Shown here piece by piece: positions 20,249 through 30,377 of a stretch of DNA of 64,000 nucleotides. The stretch spans positions 124,001-188,000 of the forward strand of contig CANFQX010000001.1 in the NCBI GenBank assembly GCA_947449255.1, given 5' to 3'. This DNA is from Pseudobdellovibrionaceae bacterium (GTDB lineage: Bacteria; Bdellovibrionota; Bdellovibrionia; Bdellovibrionales; Bdellovibrionaceae). The notes under the pieces were generated by a model, which saw only the letters and a list, made by a program, of their open reading frames with translations, ran no database searches and had not been told where the DNA came from. Both the position numbers and the translations under genes were made by a program. Numbering within the stretch: position 1 is the stretch's first letter; each line of letters begins with the position of its first letter.

Positions 20249-21604
20249 CTAGGCCCCTGCAAAACTGCAAGATTTCACCAAAACATCTGGGCAAATCATC
20301 GAGCTTCCCGGTTGATTGTATTCATTCCCCAACTGCTCAATATCCGACAAAAGAGTCAGCACATTGCCGGAGATAACGAAGCGATCAATGGCCCCCAAGC
20401 ATTTTCCATTTTCGTATAAAAACCCCTCAGCAGGCAAAGAAAAATCACCTGTTGATTCCTTAAATCCAGCATGCAAGCCACCAGAAAATTCAGTGAGATA
20501 AACCACCTTAGGATAGGAAGCTAAAAGTTCTGCCAAAGTTTTTTCACCTTGAGCCAAAATTAAATTTGTCGGCGCAATTCCCAGCGAAGAGGCCGGACTG
20601 CGAGAAGCATGGGCCGTGTGGGCCATCTGCATTTTTTTTGAGTATTCCAAATTAGTCAGAAAACTTTTTAAAACTCCATTTTCAACCAAAACAGTTTTTT
20701 GAGAAGGAGCACCCTCATCATCAAAAGGACGAACGATGCGACCGTCACTGCGAAATGGATCATCGCTGAGTTGAAATTTTTCACTAGCAATGCTTTGTCC
20801 CAGTTTACCTTCAAATAAAGATTTCCCTTCATGAAGCTCTTTCGCTGAAAAATAGGAGCTGATCATATTCAAGACTGTTGGGAATTGTTCGCGGCAGATC
20901 ACGACGGGATAATTCCCTGTCGCCAGGGTCTGTGCTCCGAGCCGTGAAATAGCTTTTTGAACTCCCTCTTGGGCCACTTTATCAACATTGATTTCCTTAA
21001 AAGTGCGAACAAAAAATCCTTCGCCATCCATTTTTGAAGATTCGCCCTCTTTGGCTAAGGCATAAGCATAGCCTGAAAAATAACTCTGCTTAAACTGCTG
21101 GTCCAAACCTTCAGAGTTCAAAATTCTTTTTGAACTGACTGTCTCTGCCAGTCCAGAATAGGGAACGGATTGGACGCGCTGATCTAAATCCAAACACTTT
21201 GCTTCAAGATTTCGGGCGATTTCCATTTTTTTGTCCATAGGAATCTCTTCGCTAGAGAAAAGATGTGACATTTCTTGATTCAGTTGTGTGGCCCCTGATG
21301 GTCCTTGCAATGGAATTTGAAAGTCCTCATCATTGTGAACGGTTTTGGCGTTCATCAGGGCCTCGTTATAGGTTCGAAGCAATGATTCTGAGGATAAATT
21401 CTCGGTGTAGGCATAGCCTTGATTTGCTCCTAAAATCACTCTCAAACCGGCCATTTGAGCTTGCGTTGATTCAAAGGAATGCAATTTTCTTTTTTGAAAT
21501 CCGATGCTTAAATTTTCGCCACCAGTCAGCAACATTTCAACTTTTGCGCCATCATGATGAGCTTGTTCTGAAATTTTTTGAAAGTTTAATTTTATTGTAT
21601 CCAT
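20249..21604 (-). CDS. pmbA: TldE/PmbA-family metalloprotease partner
   Basis: PmbA/TldE-like family architecture, lacks HExxxH, sits immediately downstream of tldD with 1-nt overlap (TAATG). Confidence 0.82.
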   Translation of the reverse strand: MDTIKLNFQKISEQAHHDGAKVEMLLTGGENLSIGFQKRKLHSFESTQAQMAGLRVILGANQGYAYTENLSSESLLRTYNEALMNAKTVHNDEDFQIPLQGPSGATQLNQEMSHLFSSEEIPMDKKMEIARNLEAKCLDLDQRVQSVPYSGLAETVSSKRILNSEGLDQQFKQSYFSGYAYALAKEGESSKMDGEGFFVRTFKEINVDKVAQEGVQKAISRLGAQTLATGNYPVVICREQFPTVLNMISSYFSAKELHEGKSLFEGKLGQSIASEKFQLSDDPFRSDGRIVRPFDDEGAPSQKTVLVENGVLKSFLTNLEYSKKMQMAHTAHASRSPASSLGIAPTNLILAQGEKTLAELLASYPKVVYLTEFSGGLHAGFKESTGDFSLPAEGFLYENGKCLGAIDRFVISGNVLTLLSDIEQLGNEYNQPGSSMICPDVLVKSCSFAGA

Positions 21605-23022
21605 TATTTTGCTCTCCCACCGACCATCAAGCTAGAAACGAGGATCTGTGGTTGCCCCACTGCGGCTGGAATGCTCCCACTGACAGACCCACACATTCCC
21701 CGCGCCAATTTTAAATCCTTCGACACCTTCGTGATTTTACCCAAAGTATCAATCCCCCGTCCAATCAAACAAGCACCCTTCACCGGCTCTTCAATACGGC
21801 CGTTGCGAATGATGTAGGCTTCCCCGACTTGGAAATTGAAATCTCCGGTGCCGGGATTGACAGAACCCCCGCCCATTTTTTTTGCATAGAGCCCATAATC
21901 CACATCGCGAATCATTTCTTCAAAACTGTCGTTCCCAGCTGCGATATAGGTGTTTCGCATGCGAGAGGCAGGTGCATACTTGTAGGACTGACGACGGCCA
22001 CTGCCCGTTATTTCATGGCCAGTTTGCCGCGATCCCATTTCGTCGACGATGTAAGATTTCAAAACGCCATTTTCAATCAACACAGTTTTCTGAGTTTTAT
22101 TTCCCTCGTCATCAATATTTAAGGAGCCCCACCCATTTTCAATAGTGCCATCATCAATGGCCGTGACACTTTCATGGGCAATTTTTTGTCCCAGTTTGCC
22201 ACAAAAAACAGAAGCCTCCTTGGCGATACTGGTCGTTTCGAGGCCGTGTCCTGAGGCCTCATGAAAAATCACGCCGCCAAAGCCATTGTCGATGACCACA
22301 GGCATTTCACCGGCTGGGGCATAGTCCGCTGTCGTTAGCATCATCGCACAGTCGACGGCCTTCTCTGCGAGCTCTTTCAGCTGAATCTGATCATAGATCT
22401 CAGATGTACCCATATGCCCTTCATCTTCTGAAGAGCTTTCTTTTAGGCCATTGTTGTCTACGAAAGTCTGCATCCGTAACCTTGAGTAAGCGCGTTCATC
22501 GTAGGCCATCAGGCCTCGCGAGTTCGCAATCTGTATTTTTTGAAACTTTTCATTCAAGCCCGCCTCAACTTGCGTCACGGATGAGCTGCGAGCCCTGGCA
22601 TGTTGATCGATGGAATTGAGCCACTGGAATTTTCGGTCCCGATTCATCTCCCAAGGTTTTTCTCCATAGGTGTGAACGGAATCAAAAGAAACCTGCAGCA
22701 AAGGCAAAGTTTTTTTACCAGCTCCACCATCCCGACTTTGTGCGGCTCTTAAGGCCGCTTTGACTAAGCCCGTTTCAGACAGATCGTTCGTTGTGACATA
22801 AATAATTTCATGACCAAAAAATAAGCGAATCCCTGCCCCATAAAGTTGACCAACAATGGCTTGCTCGGGACGAGAGTTCAAAATAGAAAGTTGTGAAGAG
22901 TAGGTGTCTTCAAGAAAAATATCTGCGAAGTCAGCTCCGCTGCTCATTGCTGCATCCAAAGCCTTCGATAAAATATGAGATTGAACAATCATGATGTCCC
23001 CTTTAATGAGACCAGGATACAT
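21604..23022 (-). CDS. tldD: TldD-family metalloprotease (start may be ATG 22992)
   Basis: HEASGHGLE metal-binding motif; GTGDFNFQVGEAYIIRNGRIEEPVKGACLIG. Confidence 0.9.
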   Translation of the reverse strand: MYPGLIKGDIMIVQSHILSKALDAAMSSGADFADIFLEDTYSSQLSILNSRPEQAIVGQLYGAGIRLFFGHEIIYVTTNDLSETGLVKAALRAAQSRDGGAGKKTLPLLQVSFDSVHTYGEKPWEMNRDRKFQWLNSIDQHARARSSSVTQVEAGLNEKFQKIQIANSRGLMAYDERAYSRLRMQTFVDNNGLKESSSEDEGHMGTSEIYDQIQLKELAEKAVDCAMMLTTADYAPAGEMPVVIDNGFGGVIFHEASGHGLETTSIAKEASVFCGKLGQKIAHESVTAIDDGTIENGWGSLNIDDEGNKTQKTVLIENGVLKSYIVDEMGSRQTGHEITGSGRRQSYKYAPASRMRNTYIAAGNDSFEEMIRDVDYGLYAKKMGGGSVNPGTGDFNFQVGEAYIIRNGRIEEPVKGACLIGRGIDTLGKITKVSKDLKLARGMCGSVSGSIPAAVGQPQILVSSLMVGGRAK

Positions 23023-23188
23023 CGAAGAGGCCTTCCTTCAAAATAAAAAAGCAACAACTCACATTTCATTTAAAAAAAATTGTATTGCGAGGACGACTTG
23101 TGGTTTATAGTTAAGACTGGGCAGGCTTTATCATCATTTGCTAAATCCTTCTACCACCTCAATGACCACTCCTTGAAAAGGTTGAAAC

Positions 23189-23752
23189 ATGCCTTTTATC
23201 CGTGCAAAAAAAATGTCTACTTTCAGAAAAGTAGCCCTGTCACTTTGGAATTCTGGAGGCGATCCTTCTGTGTATGGCTTCCTGGAGGTCGATGTGACTG
23301 ACAAAGACCTCACCTCCCCGATGCCTTTAGTTAAAAACGCCCGTCTCATTAGGAAAAGGGAGGATCCACATCTGGGATTTGCCTTCAATTTAATTGGCAG
23401 CTTGCCATGGTTTATGACCAAACTTTTTTTAAATTTTTATTCTTTTTTAACTCATGACCTCAATATCAATTTTAAAAAAATAAGACTGCCACATATTCCC
23501 CTGGGCTCAATCATCATCACAAATGTGGGCTCTTTGGGAATTAAAAAGGCGCTAGTTCCGCTAGTTCCCTTCAGTCGATCAGCAATGCTGCTCTCGGTGG
23601 GAGAGATCACCAAAGAAGCGCGAGTCGTTAACGATACAATTCAAATTCGAAAAATCATGCATCTTGGAGTCACCTTTGATCATCGCTTCTTTGATGGATC
23701 CCAGGCGGCAGCCATGATTCGAGATTTTGAATTCCATTTTCATCAACTCTAG
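23189..23752 (+). CDS. Stand-alone 2-oxoacid dehydrogenase E2-type acyltransferase catalytic domain protein
   Basis: C-terminal LGVTFDHRFFDGSQAAAMIRDFE (HxxxDG catalytic motif); no lipoyl or E1/E3-binding domain. Confidence 0.65.
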   Translation: MPFIRAKKMSTFRKVALSLWNSGGDPSVYGFLEVDVTDKDLTSPMPLVKNARLIRKREDPHLGFAFNLIGSLPWFMTKLFLNFYSFLTHDLNINFKKIRLPHIPLGSIIITNVGSLGIKKALVPLVPFSRSAMLLSVGEITKEARVVNDTIQIRKIMHLGVTFDHRFFDGSQAAAMIRDFEFHFHQL

Positions 23753-23772
23753 AGATTATATTTTTTTAAAAA

Positions 23773-24039
23773 TCAAAAAATGACGTTATGGTCTTCAAAA
23801 AGCTGGATAAAAAACCGCATTATAAAAACAGATCTTAAGGACCAAAATATTGTTCGCACCCAATTTGATTGATTCAAAAACTGCACTGTTTCTAAATTAA
23901 ACTCAATGGAAAGCTTATTGTGCGCAGGAACACTCAAAAAAGCTGTTGCCAACCAAATAAGACCCGTCATAAAAAAACAACAAAAAGCATGCGCCATATA
24001 GATCATCGGAAAAAAGTTTTGACTCAAAGAATTCTCCAA
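23773..24039 (-). pseudogene. Possible truncated remnant of a small integral-membrane protein family
   Basis: LIWLATAFLSVPAHNKL...LNQSNWVRTIFWSLRS resembles the C-terminal part of a recalled membrane family (P-x-H...NWxRTxxW); N-terminal half appears absent. Confidence 0.3.
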
Positions 24040-24405
24040 CCAAAAAAACGAGGTTGCATTTGATACACGAGTTCTTGAGATTAAATCAGTAAGAACTCAA
24101 GTCAATGGCTGCTGAGTTAAAAAATATCAACTTGTTTATGTGGCGCCCCTTTACGTCACCTGTCTAAGGATTAACCATGGGCCTTCCAGGCTCTCGCCGC
24201 TGAGCTTTTGTTTAGTTTATGCTTCTAGGGAAACACAGAATATCTCAAAAAATTATATACTTACAGGGCTTAATTCAACCCCAAGCTTCGACTCCACTGG
24301 GAAATTCCACAAGTTGTCAGGCACCACGCCCTTCGATTTAGCCGGCACAAGAATTGAAGTGAAATAGAACTAGAGGCGATCTCCTTTTGGAGAAATGGGC
24401 TGATA

Positions 24406-25596
24406 TTGAGTTCGAATTATTTAATTTTTGGAGTTGATGTGACCAAGCAAACACTGACATTATTGAGTTCTTATCTCATCTTGAATGTGAGTATTGCCTA
24501 TGCTGGAAACACATACACCAGAACACCAAGCCAACAAAACACCCTGCAAACCGAAAATAAAATCAAAGAAGATAAATTAACAACAGAATGGCGACTCCGC
24601 TTTGCAGGGGTTGGCTCTAATGATGACCAAAGTCAGTCCAAGTATATTGATTTCAAATTGGATCTGCGCTCTAAATATACCCTTCATCATAATTTAGTCT
24701 TGGATATTCAACCTTCCTTGCGATTGATTTCGGGCCAAAGTCAGACTATTGATGGCGCTGATAAATTAGAAAATAAAATTCTACTCAGCCAGGCTGCTGC
24801 TCATTTTACACCTTTTAATTACCTCCGGATGTCCGCAGGGGCATTAAATCAACGATATATTCACAACAGCCTTTTGGTCGATGATTTGGCCTTTCCCGCA
24901 GCGCGAACATTGGGGCAAATTAAAACTGATCATATTGAAACGGGCCTTGCTCTTGAAACGGCCATTCCAACGTCCTCCTCCCTCAGCACAAATACAAAAG
25001 AACTTGAACCGACTCCTTCTCTGAATTCAGCAGAGTTTGTCTTTAAGTGGTCCAACAAAGACAGTTTTTTTAAATTCAACCTAGGCTACTTTATTTTCAA
25101 CAATCTGCCCTCGTCAGTGGCGCAGCAGTCCATGCTTTTGGGAAACACCGTGAGCAACTTTTCTGATGCAAAGTATTCCTTTGTTAATAAATATGAAGGT
25201 TTTGAGGCTTCCACCGAATTCCAATTTCAATGCAATAAGTATTTTGACTTGATTTCACAGCTTGAATACCTAAAAAACACTCAAGTGCTCGATCAAGACT
25301 CTTCAGGCTACAAGGTCATACTTGGAACAAACCTACATTTGATCTCAAATATGGATTGGACCATGAAGGGTTCCTATTTCAGCATCGCTCCCGATGCTGC
25401 CGTCGCCTTTTTCAATTCAAGAAGTTATGAAACAAATCGAATTGGCTACAGTGCTGAATCCACTTTAGCTTTTAAAAAAGAAAACTTTAAAGTGGGAATT
25501 CAATTTAGTGAAACTGAAGTGATGTTTAACAATCCCGCTCAAACAAGGCAAAAATCTCTGATGATCAAAATGGAGACCTTTTATGCGAACATTTAA
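24406..25596 (+). CDS. Probable outer-membrane barrel protein, hypothetical
   Basis: Signal-like N-terminus, strand-rich; overlaps downstream lipoprotein start by 14 nt. Confidence 0.6.
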   Translation: MSSNYLIFGVDVTKQTLTLLSSYLILNVSIAYAGNTYTRTPSQQNTLQTENKIKEDKLTTEWRLRFAGVGSNDDQSQSKYIDFKLDLRSKYTLHHNLVLDIQPSLRLISGQSQTIDGADKLENKILLSQAAAHFTPFNYLRMSAGALNQRYIHNSLLVDDLAFPAARTLGQIKTDHIETGLALETAIPTSSSLSTNTKELEPTPSLNSAEFVFKWSNKDSFFKFNLGYFIFNNLPSSVAQQSMLLGNTVSNFSDAKYSFVNKYEGFEASTEFQFQCNKYFDLISQLEYLKNTQVLDQDSSGYKVILGTNLHLISNMDWTMKGSYFSIAPDAAVAFFNSRSYETNRIGYSAESTLAFKKENFKVGIQFSETEVMFNNPAQTRQKSLMIKMETFYANI

Positions 25597-28500
25597 GTTA
25601 ATCTTAAGATCGATGTTTGTTGGGCTGACAGGACTCTTTATTTTAGGCTGCAACTTGCCCTCACCATCAAGTCGAGAATCAGAAAAGGCAACAGCAAACA
25701 CCAGCAAAGACTCGTCCTCAGCCACTTTCAATATTGAAGCGGTGCCTGGCCGTTCCTCAGCCTTAGAGTCAGCCAGAGAAGATCTATTTGGCCTTCCGAC
25801 ATCAAAGTCTTTTAATTTTTATGCTTGTTTAAAAGATATTTACTATAACAAACCCATCACGGGACATGCCTTTAAAATTGAGGGCATCGATGCCAATGCC
25901 ACCAGTGATTCTTCAGGCTGCATCTCTTGGTCAGAAAATATTTCTTACAATTATCTTGGCGATTCAAAATATCTCAAGCTCACTCGCCACATCACCGGCA
26001 TGGGCATTCAAAAGGGCACACGCTCGGTGTCCTTTGCCATCAACCCGTGGTCTCACGGCGAAAACTTGGCCGCTGTGGTTGATGTCAAAAATGAAGGCTC
26101 CATTCCAAATCTTGTGAAGTCAGAATCCGACTCTTCCAGTGCCCTCAAAGGACTTTCAAAAGATGGAAATTTGAAAACACGCTCTTTGTGGCTAGATGAA
26201 GGCCGACTTTTTGTGACTGAAAAACAGATGACAACGAAGGGCGCAGACTTAATGATTGAGCTCCGTGGATCCCCCTCTATTCAACTTTCAAAAATGAGTG
26301 GGGATTTATGGCTCAGACCTCTCACTGAAGGAACTTTCAAGGTTCGCCTCAAAATCATTCACTCTTACATTGAAGCGGGCACAGAAATTCACCGCCTACT
26401 GAATCAAAGTGAATTGTTAGATGCTAAAATGGAAAGTGGCAGTTTAGCAGTGCGCTCACTTCTGACCATGACCGCAATTCCAACGCGAGGTCAATTGATT
26501 CTGGGCCTTGAATTAGAACCTGCACATGCCCCTCAGGGCTTAACCGCTTTCAGTGGAATTTATGTCCTTGGTGACTATGATCAATTGAAAGGAACCTCAT
26601 TTTTAAAATTAGCCACGGAAGTTGTCCAAGACAAAAACTTTAAAGTTGATAGCTACATCAATGCCAAACAAGATTTAATTTCACAAAACACCGACACTTA
26701 TCAAAAACCTAAAATAGAGGTTGCACCGCTCGAATTTAAATTTATCAAAGTTGGCGCAGAAAAAACTTCCGAACGTCAGGTCGTCTTTAATGTTAAAGCT
26801 TGTCTTCGAAATGGAATGGATCAAAAAAGCTCTCGGGCACAAACCTTTAAAATCTCCAAATTCAGAGCTAATCTTGTCGCATCTGAAAATGCCCTTCGGG
26901 TTCAAACGGATAACAATTCATGTGTGAATTGGGATGAAACAATTGAATTTAAGTATTTTGATTGCCAGCACTTCTTGAAAGGTTACGTTCAAATAGAAAA
27001 TGCTGATTTGGGCATGAATCAAAAGCTCGAGATCCTTGTGAATCCCTGGGACACTTTTAGCAGCATCGGTCGAGATTTACGTTATGTCGATCCCACCGAG
27101 AAATTAAGCTTAAACTGCAGTCATGAAAGCCGTCCAAAAACAAGATTAACGATGGACTCTTTTTCATACAACACAATCTCCTACAAATATGAAGTGGATG
27201 ATTTGCTAAGACTCAATGTTTTAAAAAAGATTCAACTCAAAATAGATCCACGCACCGTGGCTTACTCAAGCCTTTCGGCGGGTCGCAGCGAATCTGAAAA
27301 ACTGCGTGATGGCGTGTATCTGCTCAAACTCGCCATCGTTCGCAATCGCGATTATGATCAAAGCAACACCTATGTCACCTCAGCTGAAAAAATTGTCAAT
27401 GTGATCAATGGACAAATAAATACGGACATTACGTTTAAAGCCCATGACCTCAAAGCTCTCGGCAATCGAAATAATCTGTTGGTTGAGCTTTACCCAGCGG
27501 ATGAAAGTAAATTGCTGATAACAAACTCAGCGATCCATCTTCAACAGCCAGAAAAAGGCATGGATTTCATTATCGCTCAAGATTCTGGCCTTGAGTCCCC
27601 CACTTTCATCGGCCCCATCATCCTCAATCTCGATGAGTCCGCCAGATCATTACGAATTTTAGATGAAGCGGCGATCAGTTCTTTATTGATCCAGAACCAA
27701 AGTATTAAAAATTCACGCTCTGGCCTCGTTGGACAAATCATTGCTGAGGGTAAACTTGCTGAAAAGGCCAATCATGAATCTCAAAGATTGCATGCTGAAA
27801 ATGCGCAATTCACAGCAGATCACAATCTGTCCTTCATTGATTTGAATAAGTTAAATGACCACACTGATCTGTCTTTGGCTTTGAAACTCAATTCAGCTCA
27901 GACCAGAATAAATCTTAAGAAATCAGAACTGATGAGTCTTCAGAGCTCAAGCCAAATTCAAAAAGATTTGGCCACGAAGCTTTGTAACTTCTGGACCGTT
28001 GAATTTTTACCAAGCCAATTTGCAAATAAAGGTGGCAGTATTAGCCGATCCGGAAAATCAGGCTTCTACAATGATTGCCTGCAAGCGGCAGCTAAAAACC
28101 CCTCCACATTCTTTTTGATCGATCGTCGCCTTAAAGTTAAAGAAGTGGGCGAAACAAAATATCTCAAAGGTTTTAATCAAGGGCTGACCGTTGGGACTAA
28201 CTTTTCATTGAGCAGATCTGACTCAGAAAATTTCAACACGACAAAGTCAGTTAGCGTCAGTGCAAAACTCGGTCTAGGAAAGCTTTTCCTAGATATGGTC
28301 TCCCTAGACACAGGGGCCAATATGTCGGCTTCTTGGACGACCAGTGAGTCCAACAGCACCAGCAGTTCAATTTCTGTGGGGGCCGCATCCACAATAGTGG
28401 TCCAGACAAGCCGACTCAAGGTGACTCTGAAACAATATGAAAAGTGCACACAAATTAAACTAAACCCCCTTCTCTTCAAAAAAGACGACCATTGGTTTGG

Positions 28501-28885
28501 CAGAAAAGATTATTTTTCGATTTTAAATAACCGCCTCAGTGATGAAGAAAAGCTTCAAGCCATGACTCACGGATTGATGATTTGTGATGGGCAGACAAAC
28601 AATCAGCCCCTTGATGTGAATGAAACCTATTATCTTTTAACCCAAGAATCTAATATTTCTCAAATGCAGGATGCTGGGGATGAAAGAAATCGCAATTTCT
28701 TCGTTTCCTTGCGCTCTGAAAATGATTTCAATCGCTTTGTTGCAGCGATCAAGGGTCAAACTAAAATGCCTGGCACAGCCGACAATGAAATTCTGCACAA
28801 GGATGTAAATGACTTTATGGACAAAATATTCAATATGAAAGATCCAGCCACTCCCGGAATGTTTTCACTTCCAGCAGGGCTTTAG
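25583..28885 (+). CDS. Large lipoprotein with internally duplicated Cys-containing domain
   Basis: Lipobox GLFILGC; duplicated segment ACL...C-x-[SN]-W-x-E at 25811-26086 and 26785-27090. Confidence 0.7.
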   Translation: MRTFKLILRSMFVGLTGLFILGCNLPSPSSRESEKATANTSKDSSSATFNIEAVPGRSSALESAREDLFGLPTSKSFNFYACLKDIYYNKPITGHAFKIEGIDANATSDSSGCISWSENISYNYLGDSKYLKLTRHITGMGIQKGTRSVSFAINPWSHGENLAAVVDVKNEGSIPNLVKSESDSSSALKGLSKDGNLKTRSLWLDEGRLFVTEKQMTTKGADLMIELRGSPSIQLSKMSGDLWLRPLTEGTFKVRLKIIHSYIEAGTEIHRLLNQSELLDAKMESGSLAVRSLLTMTAIPTRGQLILGLELEPAHAPQGLTAFSGIYVLGDYDQLKGTSFLKLATEVVQDKNFKVDSYINAKQDLISQNTDTYQKPKIEVAPLEFKFIKVGAEKTSERQVVFNVKACLRNGMDQKSSRAQTFKISKFRANLVASENALRVQTDNNSCVNWDETIEFKYFDCQHFLKGYVQIENADLGMNQKLEILVNPWDTFSSIGRDLRYVDPTEKLSLNCSHESRPKTRLTMDSFSYNTISYKYEVDDLLRLNVLKKIQLKIDPRTVAYSSLSAGRSESEKLRDGVYLLKLAIVRNRDYDQSNTYVTSAEKIVNVINGQINTDITFKAHDLKALGNRNNLLVELYPADESKLLITNSAIHLQQPEKGMDFIIAQDSGLESPTFIGPIILNLDESARSLRILDEAAISSLLIQNQSIKNSRSGLVGQIIAEGKLAEKANHESQRLHAENAQFTADHNLSFIDLNKLNDHTDLSLALKLNSAQTRINLKKSELMSLQSSSQIQKDLATKLCNFWTVEFLPSQFANKGGSISRSGKSGFYNDCLQAAAKNPSTFFLIDRRLKVKEVGETKYLKGFNQGLTVGTNFSLSRSDSENFNTTKSVSVSAKLGLGKLFLDMVSLDTGANMSASWTTSESNSTSSSISVGAASTIVVQTSRLKVTLKQYEKCTQIKLNPLLFKKDDHWFGRKDYFSILNNRLSDEEKLQAMTHGLMICDGQTNNQPLDVNETYYLLTQESNISQMQDAGDERNRNFFVSLRSENDFNRFVAAIKGQTKMPGTADNEILHKDVNDFMDKIFNMKDPATPGMFSLPAGL

Positions 28886-28892
28886 CACCGAA

Positions 28893-28910
28893 GGGCCTCT
28901 TTTGAGGCCC
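28893..28910 (+). terminator. Hairpin downstream of lipoprotein gene (no clear T-tract)
   Basis: GGGCCTC-TTTT-GAGGCCC. Confidence 0.5.
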
Positions 28911-29036
28911 CCGCTAAGGAAATTCAGAAATAAATCCCGCCACAGACTTGTCTTTGGCATGCCGCCGACAAGAGTCAAATCTTGACCAACCCCTAGGACA
29001 ATAACAAGATCAAGACTTGATGTTGAGGTGTTATTT

Positions 29037-30329
29037 ATGACGACTTTTTTTCCCCTTCGTGAAAAACCGGCTCTAGCTCCCTATAAAAAGAATGATGTCC
29101 TTGTGCTCTTTGGTGAACTTTTTAGTAGAGGCTATGCAAACGGTTTGGTCGAAGAGGCTCAACTCAGAGGCATGACCATTGTGAGAGCCACTGTCGGACG
29201 CCGTGAAAAAAATGGAGAACTGAGAGAATTAAATGCTGAAGAAATACTCAACATTCCTGGTCCCTTCATAAATATCCCGCTGGAGGCTGGCTTTGACATG
29301 GAGCCTGACTCTCTAGGCCTTACGCCCTGTGACCAAATTAAAGATGTTAAATTAAGCAATTGGCAGGAAGCAAAACTTGACTGGGACTCCGTTGAAACTT
29401 CAATGACAAAAGGGACCCTCAGGTTTCGCAGGAATACAGCGCAATTTATTATCGAGCTTGAACAGTATATTCCAAAGGGTTCGAATGTTCTTTTTGCTCA
29501 TCTTATGGCTGGTGGAGTCCCACGAGCCAAGATTCTGATGCCTTTGCTCAATCGAATTTTTAAGGGAACTGGAGATAGGCATGTTTCCTCAAAAGTTTTG
29601 AATGATTCCGACATAGGACAGCTTTGCTTAAAGAACTTCAATGAAGTGACCGCTGAAACCTTCCACCATCTTATCGATATTTCAGGCCCACTTCGCGAGA
29701 AATTAGAGCAACAAGGCTCCCATGTGTCCTACACTGCTTATGGCTACCATGGCACCGATGTCTTGATTGGTGGAAAATATCAATGGCAAACCTACACTCC
29801 TTATTTTCAAGGATGGGCAAAAATAGCTCTGGAAGAGATTTCTGAAAGATACAGTCAAATGGGGGTCCATTGCTGTGTGTACAATTGTCCAGAAATATTG
29901 ACCAATTCAAGCTCTGTATTTCAAGGTGTTGAACTGTCCCTTTATCCCTTACTAGAAGCACTCCAAAAAGATGCTTCGAACAAAGAGGTTGCCCAAGTCA
30001 TTCTGAACGAATGCAAAACCCTTTTGAAAGATGAATTTGATTTTGCACACATTAAAAAAACACTGGATGACTATTTACAAAATGAAATCACCGTCGAACA
30101 CTGCAAGTATGAAACATGGCCACTCAATTCAAACAAGGCCCAAATGGAGTACATGATTCAAAGTTCGGACTATTTAATAGGACTTCATAAAGATGAAAAA
30201 AAATTGATCACTTTCATCTTGAGCGAAGTTGTTTTTAAATCCTGTGGCTACGTGATGTTTCATGACAGCTGGAGGCCAAAGGCTCCAGTGGCATGGATTG
30301 GACATGATCTTGTGGCAAGCTGTACATAA
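29037..30329 (+). CDS. Conserved hypothetical; possibly FabMG-type enoyl-ACP reductase family
   Basis: Long ORF with N-terminal NDVLVLFGELFSRGYANGLVEEAQLRGMTIVRATVGRR (nucleotide-binding-like start); family name is from memory and unverified. Confidence 0.4.
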   Translation: MTTFFPLREKPALAPYKKNDVLVLFGELFSRGYANGLVEEAQLRGMTIVRATVGRREKNGELRELNAEEILNIPGPFINIPLEAGFDMEPDSLGLTPCDQIKDVKLSNWQEAKLDWDSVETSMTKGTLRFRRNTAQFIIELEQYIPKGSNVLFAHLMAGGVPRAKILMPLLNRIFKGTGDRHVSSKVLNDSDIGQLCLKNFNEVTAETFHHLIDISGPLREKLEQQGSHVSYTAYGYHGTDVLIGGKYQWQTYTPYFQGWAKIALEEISERYSQMGVHCCVYNCPEILTNSSSVFQGVELSLYPLLEALQKDASNKEVAQVILNECKTLLKDEFDFAHIKKTLDDYLQNEITVEHCKYETWPLNSNKAQMEYMIQSSDYLIGLHKDEKKLITFILSEVVFKSCGYVMFHDSWRPKAPVAWIGHDLVASCT

Positions 30330-30377
30330 AAAATTGACCTTTTCCCGTCTTCAATGACGAGAACCTTGGAGTGACTG

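Noticed and set aside
21265-21714. 149-aa plus-strand ORF across the tldD/pmbA junction
   Set aside because: Antisense to two conserved enzymes
24140-24367. 75-aa ORF before the 24406 barrel gene
   Set aside because: No recognisable family, no clear ribosome-binding context
20249-24405. RiPP/microcin-type cluster around tldD/pmbA
   Set aside because: TldD/TldE can mature modified peptides, but no convincing precursor, cyclodehydratase or exporter gene is nearby; the pair is also common as housekeeping genes
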